This document shows, one piece after another, positions 1-8,381 of a DNA stretch of 64,000 bases. The position numbers were made by a program, and so were the translations under genes. Each line of letters starts with the position of its first letter. Within the stretch, counting starts at the first letter, position 1. Below the pieces are notes generated by a model. That model ran no database searches and was not told the origin of the DNA. It saw only the letters and a list, made by a program, of their open reading frames with translations. This DNA comes from Archaeoglobales archaeon (GTDB lineage: Archaea > Halobacteriota > Archaeoglobi > Archaeoglobales > Archaeoglobaceae): positions 168,189-232,188 of the forward strand of contig JASFYJ010000002.1 in assembly GCA_030055525.1 (NCBI GenBank). Direction: 5' to 3'.

Positions 1-117
1 GTTCATGCAAACGTAGTTATATCTAAAATAAGCTTAGAAGAGGCTGAAGAGATAATGAAGATCCTAAAAGAGATAGCACTCATGTCGGATGAAGAGCAAA
101 AATTAAGTAAAAATTGA
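1..117 (+). CDS. hypC: Hydrogenase assembly chaperone HypC/HupF, C-terminal part (5' truncated by window)
   Basis: Frame 1 reads VHANVVISKISLEEAEEIMKILKEIALMSDEEQKLSKN*, a HypC-like tail, immediately upstream of hypE. Confidence 0.65.
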   Translation, partial: VHANVVISKISLEEAEEIMKILKEIALMSDEEQKLSKN

Positions 118-133
118 AAAGGAGATAGGATCT

Positions 134-1177
134 ATGAAATTTATAAAACTATCTCATGGTTCTGGCGGCGTAGAGATGGGAGATATATTGAGCAAACTCG
201 TTTTTTCCAAAGTAGATGAGAAATTGAAAAAAGTGGAAAACGGTGTCGGCATAGATCTTCCAGATGATGGTGCTGCAATACCTTTAAAAAACATCACGAA
301 CGATTATATAATACTTTCAACTGATGCATATACCGTCAATCCGCCATTTTTTCCCGGAGGCAACATCGGATCTCTTGCAGCTACGGGATCCATAAACGAC
401 GTAGTTATGACAGGAGGAAAGCCTATTGCGGCTTTAGACTCTATAGTTGTCGAGGAGGGTTATCCCTTAGATCAGCTCGAGATTATTGTAGATTCAATGA
501 TCGATGTGTTTAAAAAAGAGGGGGTAGCATTGATTGGTGGAGATTTTAAGGTTATGCCAAAAGGAAACCTCGATAAGATACTGATAACGACAACAGTTTT
601 GGGTTTGGCAAAGAAACCCATCGTAGATATTCCGAAGGATGGAGATGTTTTAGTAGTTAGCGATTTTGTCGGTGATCACGGAGCAGTTATAATGCTCCTA
701 CAGATGGGAGTAGCAGATAAAGCAAGTGAATTAAAGTCCGGAAGACTTTCCAGCGACATAAAACCGCTTACAAGGCTTTTACCGCTGATCGATAGATTTT
801 TAGATGAGATAAACGCTGCAAGAGATCCCACAAGAGGAGGTATTGCTGGTGTTCTGAATGAATGGGCAAAAAACTCCGGTAACCTCATAGTGGTAGAAGA
901 TGTACCCATAAGGGATGAAGTTAGAAGATATGCTGAAATGCTTGGAATCGATCCCATGTATCTTGCAAGTGAGGGTGCGGCAGTTTTTTCTGTTTCCGCA
1001 GAGGTTGCTGAAGAGTTTGTTGAGGACATGAGAGATTTAGGTTTTGAAAACGCAAAAATAATCGGAAAAGTCAAAAAAAGCGAAAAATATAAAGGTTTCG
1101 TTCTTAAAAAGACTGAAATCGGCGGATTTAGACTTTTAGAGCCACCAAGGGGAGAAATAGTGCCGAGAATATGCTAA
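134..1177 (+). CDS. hypE: Hydrogenase expression/formation protein HypE
   Basis: AIR synthase-like fold (SHGSGG, DDGAAIP, GGDFKVMP); ends PRIC with the C-terminal Cys typical of HypE. Confidence 0.95.
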   Translation: MKFIKLSHGSGGVEMGDILSKLVFSKVDEKLKKVENGVGIDLPDDGAAIPLKNITNDYIILSTDAYTVNPPFFPGGNIGSLAATGSINDVVMTGGKPIAALDSIVVEEGYPLDQLEIIVDSMIDVFKKEGVALIGGDFKVMPKGNLDKILITTTVLGLAKKPIVDIPKDGDVLVVSDFVGDHGAVIMLLQMGVADKASELKSGRLSSDIKPLTRLLPLIDRFLDEINAARDPTRGGIAGVLNEWAKNSGNLIVVEDVPIRDEVRRYAEMLGIDPMYLASEGAAVFSVSAEVAEEFVEDMRDLGFENAKIIGKVKKSEKYKGFVLKKTEIGGFRLLEPPRGEIVPRIC

Positions 1178-3453
1178 AAACTACCAATTTTTGCTGCAGC
1201 TGCCATTATCTGTCCTACAGCTATCCCTCCATCGTTTGGAGGAATCTTTTTTGGAATTATTAACTCTCTACCTAGCTTCTCTTTTATCCCTCTGAATATG
1301 TAAGTATTTACAGCTGCTCCACCGCAGATGAACGTTTTTGAATCAAAAAAAGATGCAATTTCTCCAAAAGCTCTGCCAAGTGAAAGTAGTACTGTCTTTG
1401 CCAGATCTTCCCTACTAATTATGCCTGTATTATCAACTACGAAGTTCAGTAATGGTTCTAGGTCTATTAGATATCTCGAACCTCTTTTAGATATCTCTGT
1501 CTCTATTTTTCTGTCCTCCCCTTCCTCAGCAACAGCTTCAAGTTTCATTGGTGGCTCCCCTTCATAGGTTCTTAACTTACAAATCCCCAAAAGTGAAGCA
1601 AAAGCATCCAAGGTTCTCCCTAAGCTTGTAGTTGTAGTACCTGCATTTTTTTTGGCAAGCTCGAATGTTATCTCGAACTCCTCCGTTCCATAACTAAGCC
1701 CATCCAAAATTCTATTTCTTTTCAAAACTTCAAAAACCTCATCCTTTTCAAATCCATATGATGCCATCAAAGCTATGAGCGACTTTACAGGGTACTTTGC
1801 AGCACTATCCCCGCCAGGTAAGGAAAATGGTTTTAAACTTGCAACACGCTTGTAGGAAGAGTAGTTTGCAATCAGAACCTCTCCGCCCCAGATCGTTCCA
1901 TCATCTCCATATCCCGTGCCATCTATTGTTATAGCAACTATCTCTTCATCTTTCAATCCTGCATCTGCCATTGCAGATGCTGCGTGGGCATGATGATGCT
2001 GAACCTCCACGACATCGCATTCAAAATTGAATTCATTCAAAATTGCTCTGTTATGGTAGTTGGGATGCATATCTAAAGCTATGAATTTGGGCTTCATCTT
2101 GTAAACCCTAACGAGCCACTCTAACTCATTCTTCAGTTTTTCGAGCGTTTTAAAATCGTCCAAATCGCCTATGTATTGAGTTAGTATTATTTTATTTGAA
2201 AAAGCCACAGCTCCAGCAGTTTGCAGTTCAGCGCCAATTGCTAAACAATCGGGCAATTTAGAAGGGACCTCTATCCAGTTGGGTGCGTAACCTCTCGATC
2301 TTCTTAAAAAAACTGGCTTACAATCTGTGAACCTTACAACGCTATCATCTATTCCATGCACTATCTCTCTCTCATGTTCTACCACGTAATCAACAACATC
2401 GGAAAGTTCAGTAAAGACTTCTTCAATTTTTGTGCAGATCGGCTTTCCATGCAAATTTGCACTGGTCATTATAAGGAAACCCTCAGGAATTTCTTTTAGA
2501 AGTAAGTGCTGAAATCCAGTGTAAGGAAGCATGATCCCAACACTTGAAAGTCCTGGTGCTACGAGCTTAGAAACCAGCGAATTGTCCCTTCTTGGAAGAA
2601 TCACTATTGGTTTTTCTGGAGAAATCAGGATTTTTTTAGCCAATGGATCTATAAAAGCTATTTTTTCTGCAACATTCAAATCTCTTACCATCAGAGCAAA
2701 AGGTTTTTCTCCTCTTCCCTTTCTCCGCCTTAACTCAGCTACAACTTCATCCAATTTTGCCGAACAGGCAATATGATAACCTCCAACACCTTTGATAGCA
2801 AATATCTTACCATTAATTATATTTTTTGCCGTAAAATGAATCGGATCATCCACTTCGATAATTCTGCCATCTATTCTATACACGTAAGTTTTTGGGCCGC
2901 ATTTAGGACAGCTTATACCCTGAGCGTGAAATCTTCGAAAATTTTTTAAATCTAGGTAGTCTTTCCCGCATTCTTCGCATAGCTCGAACTTCCACATTGA
3001 TGTGTTCTCTCTATCGTAGGGTAACTTTTTGAGCATCGAAAACCTGGGTCCGCAGTTAATACAGCTGTTCCAGGGGTATCTGTAGAATCTACTTCTTAGA
3101 TCTTCAATCTCCTTAACACAATCCTCACAGATCGAAAAGTCTGGAGGAATTACGCTTCTTAGCTCAAAGTATTCGGAACTTTTTAGAATTTCAAATCTTT
3201 CAAAACCTTTTGGATCAGTCTCCTCTATTATTATCCTATCGTATTTTGCTTTCTCAGGTTTTTCGATCTCTAAAGCTTTAACGAAATCCCTCAAAAAATC
3301 TTCCCTACCTTCTATGTGGATTTCCACCTCACTTCCGCCGAGGTTTTTAACGTAACCTTTCAGAGCTCTAGCTGTAGCTAACCTGTAGATGAATGGCCTG
3401 AAACCGACGCCTTGTACAATGCCGACTATTTTAATCTTCAAAGCTCTAGTCAT
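1174..3453 (-). CDS. hypF: Carbamoyltransferase HypF
   Basis: Acylphosphatase N-term (VGFRPFIYRLA), zinc-finger motifs (CxxC repeats), YrdC-like domain, VQHHHAH carbamoyltransferase motif. Confidence 0.96.
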   Translation of the reverse strand: MTRALKIKIVGIVQGVGFRPFIYRLATARALKGYVKNLGGSEVEIHIEGREDFLRDFVKALEIEKPEKAKYDRIIIEETDPKGFERFEILKSSEYFELRSVIPPDFSICEDCVKEIEDLRSRFYRYPWNSCINCGPRFSMLKKLPYDRENTSMWKFELCEECGKDYLDLKNFRRFHAQGISCPKCGPKTYVYRIDGRIIEVDDPIHFTAKNIINGKIFAIKGVGGYHIACSAKLDEVVAELRRRKGRGEKPFALMVRDLNVAEKIAFIDPLAKKILISPEKPIVILPRRDNSLVSKLVAPGLSSVGIMLPYTGFQHLLLKEIPEGFLIMTSANLHGKPICTKIEEVFTELSDVVDYVVEHEREIVHGIDDSVVRFTDCKPVFLRRSRGYAPNWIEVPSKLPDCLAIGAELQTAGAVAFSNKIILTQYIGDLDDFKTLEKLKNELEWLVRVYKMKPKFIALDMHPNYHNRAILNEFNFECDVVEVQHHHAHAASAMADAGLKDEEIVAITIDGTGYGDDGTIWGGEVLIANYSSYKRVASLKPFSLPGGDSAAKYPVKSLIALMASYGFEKDEVFEVLKRNRILDGLSYGTEEFEITFELAKKNAGTTTTSLGRTLDAFASLLGICKLRTYEGEPPMKLEAVAEEGEDRKIETEISKRGSRYLIDLEPLLNFVVDNTGIISREDLAKTVLLSLGRAFGEIASFFDSKTFICGGAAVNTYIFRGIKEKLGRELIIPKKIPPNDGGIAVGQIMAAAAKIGSF

Positions 3454-4214
3454 TTTTTCAGATCGCTAAAAAGGCATTCAAGTTCTTTTATTTCCTTTTT
3501 CAAGATACCATCGTAATACTGCAGCTGTCCAATAAATTTGCTTATCTCTGGATCCATTGGCAAAACTTTGAGTTTTAAATTGTAGAGCTTTGAAAGATTT
3601 TCGGCTTCTTCAACACTACCAAAAGGATAGATCTTTCTATCTCCTGACAGGATGTATGCCATGTTTACGATAAAGTATCGGGTCCTTATACTGCTTTCTT
3701 TTAGGTATTCAAGCATTTTTCGAACGACATCTATGGATAGCTTGGAAGCTAGCGTTACGACAATAGCTTCCGGTTTTACTATCCTTGTAAGCGTCAAGAG
3801 CTCTTCACCCATTCCAGGAGGCATATCGATTATTACAGTGTCCTCCTCTACGTTCGATAAAGCCATGAAAGATTCAACAACACTCCTCTCTTGAGATCCT
3901 GGCAATATCAAATATCTATCTCCGATAAGTCCGTTTATGCTGAATATGGACAGTTTTTTAAGTTTAAAAGGCTCTATCCCTTCCTTACTGACCTTGTGAA
4001 GTTTATTCTGCATTCCAAAGAGTTTTGTAACTGAGTTTCCATAGATGTCAAGATCTAACAGAGCTACAGATCCCATCTCACTCAGGCTGAGAGCTAGCAG
4101 AGAAGCTAGGGTACTCTTACCCACTCCACCTTTCGAGCTCAAAACCGCTAAGACCTTTTTACCCGAAAACTTTTTCCTCGCAAACTCAAGCATCGGATTC
4201 ATAATCGATACCAT
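3450..4214 (-). CDS. MinD/Mrp-type P-loop ATPase, probable ATPase-type nickel chaperone (HypB-equivalent) next to hypA
   Basis: Deviant Walker A SSKGGVGKST; overlaps hypA start; lies between hypF and hypA where hypB would be expected. Confidence 0.75.
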   Translation of the reverse strand: MVSIMNPMLEFARKKFSGKKVLAVLSSKGGVGKSTLASLLALSLSEMGSVALLDLDIYGNSVTKLFGMQNKLHKVSKEGIEPFKLKKLSIFSINGLIGDRYLILPGSQERSVVESFMALSNVEEDTVIIDMPPGMGEELLTLTRIVKPEAIVVTLASKLSIDVVRKMLEYLKESSIRTRYFIVNMAYILSGDRKIYPFGSVEEAENLSKLYNLKLKVLPMDPEISKFIGQLQYYDGILKKEIKELECLFSDLKK

Positions 4215-4605
4215 CTACCAAAACAGACAACTCGGACGTGAAGTCGTGTGAACCGCAGAAAGGACATCTAGCAAAGGATGAAACAAATGCTGGCAATAGA
4301 TGCAGCGGATTCTCTTCTCCATAGTTTTCGAAGACTTCACTGAGTTGTCTTTTTATCTCTTCTAAACTGAACCTTCTTCCACAGTTTCGACAATCAAAAT
4401 CCGTATCCCTAACTCTAACTTCGAACTCTGAGTTCTCGAGGACAGTATTTTTTTTAAGTATTTTAAATGCATCTCTCATTATATCCAAATCCAGCATCGA
4501 CAACGAAGGTAGAGATACCACAACCTTCATAATATTAACGCCCCTCTCTTTTGCCCATTTCTCCATTGTCTGTATCACAGACATGGCGATTGCCCATTCA
4601 TGCAT
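4186..4605 (-). CDS. hypA: Hydrogenase nickel incorporation protein HypA
   Basis: MHEWAIAMSVIQTM N-terminus, two CxxC zinc motifs (CRNCG, CPFCG). Confidence 0.93.
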   Translation of the reverse strand: MHEWAIAMSVIQTMEKWAKERGVNIMKVVVSLPSLSMLDLDIMRDAFKILKKNTVLENSEFEVRVRDTDFDCRNCGRRFSLEEIKRQLSEVFENYGEENPLHLLPAFVSSFARCPFCGSHDFTSELSVLVDGIDYESDA

Positions 4606-4686
4606 GCAAATGGTAAATTAGATAAAATATGAGTTTTTCGATTCATTTCGGAAGATTGAAATAGAGGTGTCAAAAGAATTTATTCG

Positions 4687-5148
4687 ATGAGTAGGGTTGT
4701 GATAGGCCTTGGAAATGAATTGCTGGGTGATGAAGGAGTAGGAATTGAAGTTGTCAGGATTCTGAAAGAAAAGATCAAAAATAAAAATATAGGTTGTAAA
4801 GATGTTGAAGTTTATGAGGGAGGGGTTTCTGGATTCACGCTTCTTAGCCTAATTGAGGGTAAAGAGAAGGTAGTGATAGTCGATGCTGTTATTGGAAACG
4901 GAAGGCCTGGAGATGTTTACAGGTTTAGGCTTTCAGATGCTGTAGAGAGAAGCAAGATTCTTTCAATCCATGAACTCGACTTCATAAAGTGTTACAGATT
5001 GGCAAAGAATTTTTCTGACTTACCGGAGAACGTTGTTGTTGTAGGTATAGAACCAGAAAAATTTGAATTAGGAGGATTATCGAGCAAAGTTAAGGAAGCG
5101 ATCCCAAAGGCTCTGGAGCTTGTAATTGAGGAGATTTGCAAAGATTAA
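4687..5148 (+). CDS. Hydrogenase maturation protease (HycI/HyaD family)
   Basis: GLGNELLGDEGVGIEV motif, DAVIGNGRPGDV, HELD motif. Confidence 0.9.
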   Translation: MSRVVIGLGNELLGDEGVGIEVVRILKEKIKNKNIGCKDVEVYEGGVSGFTLLSLIEGKEKVVIVDAVIGNGRPGDVYRFRLSDAVERSKILSIHELDFIKCYRLAKNFSDLPENVVVVGIEPEKFELGGLSSKVKEAIPKALELVIEEICKD

Positions 5149-5152
5149 AAAT

Positions 5153-6481
5153 TTATTTGAAATTCTCTAGGATCTTCGCTCTCTCGTCTCTTATTTCGCT
5201 GAGCTTCTGACGCTTTGAAACCGGCTGTCCGCTTCCAAGTAAACAGCCACCCGGACAAAGTTTGAAAATTATCCTTTCAGCATTCATATTTAGCGCTGCA
5301 TTCAGCTGCCCCAACCCTATGCACTCGTGAATTTCGGGTTTTTTGATTCTTATCTCATCAGCCTCTAAAGCTTCAAGTACTTCGTAATCTATTCTTCTTA
5401 ACATAAGTTGCAATTCTCTTGCGGTGAGAACGTTGAAGCTGACGTTCTTCCAAGCAGCGCATTGAGTTACGTAAACTCCATTGAGTGGAATTGACGGCTG
5501 CAGCGTCTCTACTTTAATCTCCGGCCTTAGTTTTTTCAGCAAGCTATATTCAGCAGGAGAATAAGCGAAAATTTTATTTTTACCGTCCTTTAGCTCATAG
5601 AGTGGGGAATATACGACGACCTTCGAAAATCCAAAGTACTTAAGTGCTGCTATTATATGTCCGGCATCTATATTCTCCGCCTCCGAAAGCGCCGCAAGAG
5701 CTTCGGGTTCTATGTAAACAACACTTAAAGTTCCGTTTCTTATCTTCGTTATTATATTCTCAAGATCCATGCGATATGTTAAAGCCCCAACTGGGCAGTA
5801 GGAGGCACATAATCCGCACATTATACAGGATTTGTCGAAGGGTTCTTTGTAAGGCGTAGAGATTGCCGAATCTATACCTCTCTTGAAGTAATCTAACGCT
5901 TTTACACCTATCTTTCTACAAACCTCTATGCATCTACCACAAACGATGCACTTCGATCCATCCAGATTTATTATTGGTGAATCAATGTTGAAAGTATTTC
6001 TTTCTATAAGCTCAAACCTCTTTTCTCCCTGCTTGAAGTAATGCCCATCCAGAATTTTCTTAAGAACTAAAACAATCTCTTCAATCGTTGGAGGGCAACC
6101 CCTTATATAGTAATCTACACTAACCACCTCTCTTACAGCCTTGGAGGTTTCATGTGCAAATCTTACAGGATCTTCATATTTATCTACAGCGCTCTGGATT
6201 CCTCCAATAACTGCACAACTACCCATCGCCACCAAAATCTTCGATCTTGCCCTGAAAGATTTAAGCATCTCGTGATCTCTATTGGAAACTACCGATCCCT
6301 GCACAATAGTAACATCGAACTTGCCCTCCTCATCATGCATTCCAGCCACTGGCCAGTGAACTACTTCTATTCCGTTTCTCTGGAGAAATTCTATGACCTT
6401 TTCATCGACCAGATCGTATTCGCAACCGTCACAACCACTCAGACTCAACACTGCGAGCCTAACCTTATCGCCCATAATCAA
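5153..6481 (-). CDS. Chimeric hydrogenase subunit: [NiFe] small-subunit proximal-cluster domain + 2x[4Fe-4S] ferredoxin domain + degenerate [FeFe]-hydrogenase H-cluster-like domain
   Basis: N-term SGCDGCEYDL...MGSCAVIGGIQ...RGCPPT (small-subunit proximal cluster); CIVCGRCIEVCRK / CIMCGLCASYCPVGA ferredoxin motifs; C-term QCAAWK...VLTARELQLML and KLCPGGCLLGSGQP resemble HydA L2 and L3. Confidence 0.85.
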   Translation of the reverse strand: MIMGDKVRLAVLSLSGCDGCEYDLVDEKVIEFLQRNGIEVVHWPVAGMHDEEGKFDVTIVQGSVVSNRDHEMLKSFRARSKILVAMGSCAVIGGIQSAVDKYEDPVRFAHETSKAVREVVSVDYYIRGCPPTIEEIVLVLKKILDGHYFKQGEKRFELIERNTFNIDSPIINLDGSKCIVCGRCIEVCRKIGVKALDYFKRGIDSAISTPYKEPFDKSCIMCGLCASYCPVGALTYRMDLENIITKIRNGTLSVVYIEPEALAALSEAENIDAGHIIAALKYFGFSKVVVYSPLYELKDGKNKIFAYSPAEYSLLKKLRPEIKVETLQPSIPLNGVYVTQCAAWKNVSFNVLTARELQLMLRRIDYEVLEALEADEIRIKKPEIHECIGLGQLNAALNMNAERIIFKLCPGGCLLGSGQPVSKRQKLSEIRDERAKILENFK

Positions 6482-7740
6482 CCCTCCATTCTAATAACAT
6501 GGGTAGCACAAGCCAAGCATGGGTCGTAAGTCCTTGCAAGAGCTTCTATAAGCTTGACAATACCATAGATCTTCTCTTCTCCTCCGCTCGTCAGTATGTT
6601 CTTTAGAAGCTCCTCAGCCGACTTTTCAAAGTGGGCTGTGTTCATAACAGTTGGAGTGATTATGTCGGCATCAACAACTTTGAGATCCTTGTTTATAGTA
6701 TAGCAGTGAACAACTAGACCTCTTGGAGCTTCAACTATACCAACGCCCGTAGCTGGTTTCGGTTTGAAGTTCGATCTAAGTTTCAGATTCCTATCCAACA
6801 TGTTTTCCAAGCTTAATAGCAAATCCTCGAGCATTATCTTCGTTTCTAAGGCTTTTGCATGTATATTTGCAAACGGATTGTACTGCATGGCTTTGTAGAT
6901 TTCACTTGGGATTTCGACGTTTTTTATCTTTTTTAGATTAAGCAATCTCGCTCTGGTTCCAACGTAAAATGCGCTTCCTTTATAGAAGCACTTCTTGCTT
7001 GTTGAGTTGTCTGTTTGGATCTCCTGAAGCAATTTCTTATATTCTGAACCTTTGAACTCTTCTCCATTTGAAACCTTTACTTTAAATTCTGAAGTTTTTG
7101 GTACAGTCTCCATTGGGGCTTTTTCAAGTGTAAGATAAGTTGAATTTGGCTCTCTCATTTCTGGAAGTTTGAGAGTTAAGCAAAGCTCTACAAAATCGTT
7201 TACCCCGTCTTTCACAGATTTAAGCATCTCGTAAGCCTTCTTTAAGTGCAGAGTGGAGACGTCTTTAAAACCTCCAGGTGAATAGAGGTTCGGATTCGTA
7301 AGTCTACCACCTACAAGATCAAGAGCTTTTACAATTGGTGTATTAAGCTTTAAAGCCATTGAGAGAGCTTTCTTTTGGACTTCCTCGTTTGCGTAATCTG
7401 GAACAGCCATTACGGCGAGGTGGGCAATTAGGTTCTGAACAGTCTGGATCTTGTTACATATATCCCTAAGTTCTGCTGCATCTTCCGGAACTTCTATCCC
7501 TAAAGCCGATTCAACTGCTAAATTAGAGGCCCAAAAGTGTGCCTGACTGCAGGCTCCACAAACCCTTGAAGCAAGGTATGGCGGTTCATCGTACCTTCTT
7601 CCGACCATCATCTTCTCTATCAGCCGCATGGCTTTCAGGGAGTTGTAGTTTACAACTACGTTCCCCCCTCCGACCTTTATTGTTATTTCAGAATCTCCAA
7701 ATATTCTAATAGGTTCTGAAGATATTTTAAACGGATTCAT
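6478..7740 (-). CDS. [NiFe] hydrogenase large (catalytic) subunit, HoxH/group 3-like
   Basis: RVCGACSQAH (L1 RxCGxC) and C-terminal DPCLACATHV (L2 DPCxxCxxH). Confidence 0.93.
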   Translation of the reverse strand: MNPFKISSEPIRIFGDSEITIKVGGGNVVVNYNSLKAMRLIEKMMVGRRYDEPPYLASRVCGACSQAHFWASNLAVESALGIEVPEDAAELRDICNKIQTVQNLIAHLAVMAVPDYANEEVQKKALSMALKLNTPIVKALDLVGGRLTNPNLYSPGGFKDVSTLHLKKAYEMLKSVKDGVNDFVELCLTLKLPEMREPNSTYLTLEKAPMETVPKTSEFKVKVSNGEEFKGSEYKKLLQEIQTDNSTSKKCFYKGSAFYVGTRARLLNLKKIKNVEIPSEIYKAMQYNPFANIHAKALETKIMLEDLLLSLENMLDRNLKLRSNFKPKPATGVGIVEAPRGLVVHCYTINKDLKVVDADIITPTVMNTAHFEKSAEELLKNILTSGGEEKIYGIVKLIEALARTYDPCLACATHVIRMEG

Positions 7741-8378
7741 CGTTTCACCTCCACGTATCTACTAATCATATCCATGTACTTGTTCCAGAACAGTTTTATC
7801 TTCGATAGAAGTTCATCCTTTTTCACTTTATCATCGTAAAACTCAATGGCACTTTTCCAGACTTCTGCACTAGTTATTGGCCCTCTACAACCTATGCATG
7901 GCATTCCGTTTTTCGTACATTCAGCATCACAACCAGCTATAGTTAAGGGTCCTAAGCATGGCTGCCCTTTTGCAACTAAGCAATCAATTCCGAAAAACAT
8001 GCATTCAGAGCAGACTACAGGAGCCTCGACTCCATAATCTTTTGCGAGGCTTAAAAGTGTACAAGCACCGCCTTTTCGAACGCAAGACCAGCATTTGATT
8101 TTGTGTGTTGCAAAAAGCAGATTTATAAGATCTCTCCTGTACTTTCTAATAGCATCGCTTTCAGTCGTAACCTTCAAACCTTCAGATACCGGATATCTGC
8201 ATGATGGAAATAGTCTTCCACCAATATCAACAACACAGATCCTGCAGGTAGCTTCGTCAAATATTCCTTCTAGATGGCAGAGGGTTGGTATCTTAAAACC
8301 AGCTTTTTCTGCAGCGTCAAGTACTGTGGCATTTGAAGGAACTTCTACCTCTACACCATTAACTATTACCTTCACCAT
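7737..8378 (-). CDS. HoxU/NuoG-N-terminal-like 2Fe-2S protein with C-terminal [NiFe] small-subunit (MvhG/HydD-like) Fe-S cluster region
   Basis: 2Fe-2S domain (CHLEGIFDEATCRICVVDI), His/Cys cluster motif HKIKCWSCVRKGGACTL, then CSECMFFGIDCLVAKGQPCLGPLTIAGCDAECTKNGMPCIGCRGP. Confidence 0.85.
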   Translation of the reverse strand: MVKVIVNGVEVEVPSNATVLDAAEKAGFKIPTLCHLEGIFDEATCRICVVDIGGRLFPSCRYPVSEGLKVTTESDAIRKYRRDLINLLFATHKIKCWSCVRKGGACTLLSLAKDYGVEAPVVCSECMFFGIDCLVAKGQPCLGPLTIAGCDAECTKNGMPCIGCRGPITSAEVWKSAIEFYDDKVKKDELLSKIKLFWNKYMDMISRYVEVKR

Positions 8379-8381
8379 ACT

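Noticed and set aside
676-1074. 132-aa minus-strand ORF inside hypE
   Set aside because: Antisense shadow of a well-supported gene; Ser/Leu-rich composition typical of non-coding frames. The same applies to most of the small overlapping ORFs in the track, e.g. 2531-2776, 13946-14405, 17210-17898, 59395-60324, 61358-62023.
5153-5728. Functional [FeFe]-hydrogenase active site
   Set aside because: L1 cysteines are absent and no HydE/F/G genes are seen here; called only as H-cluster-like.
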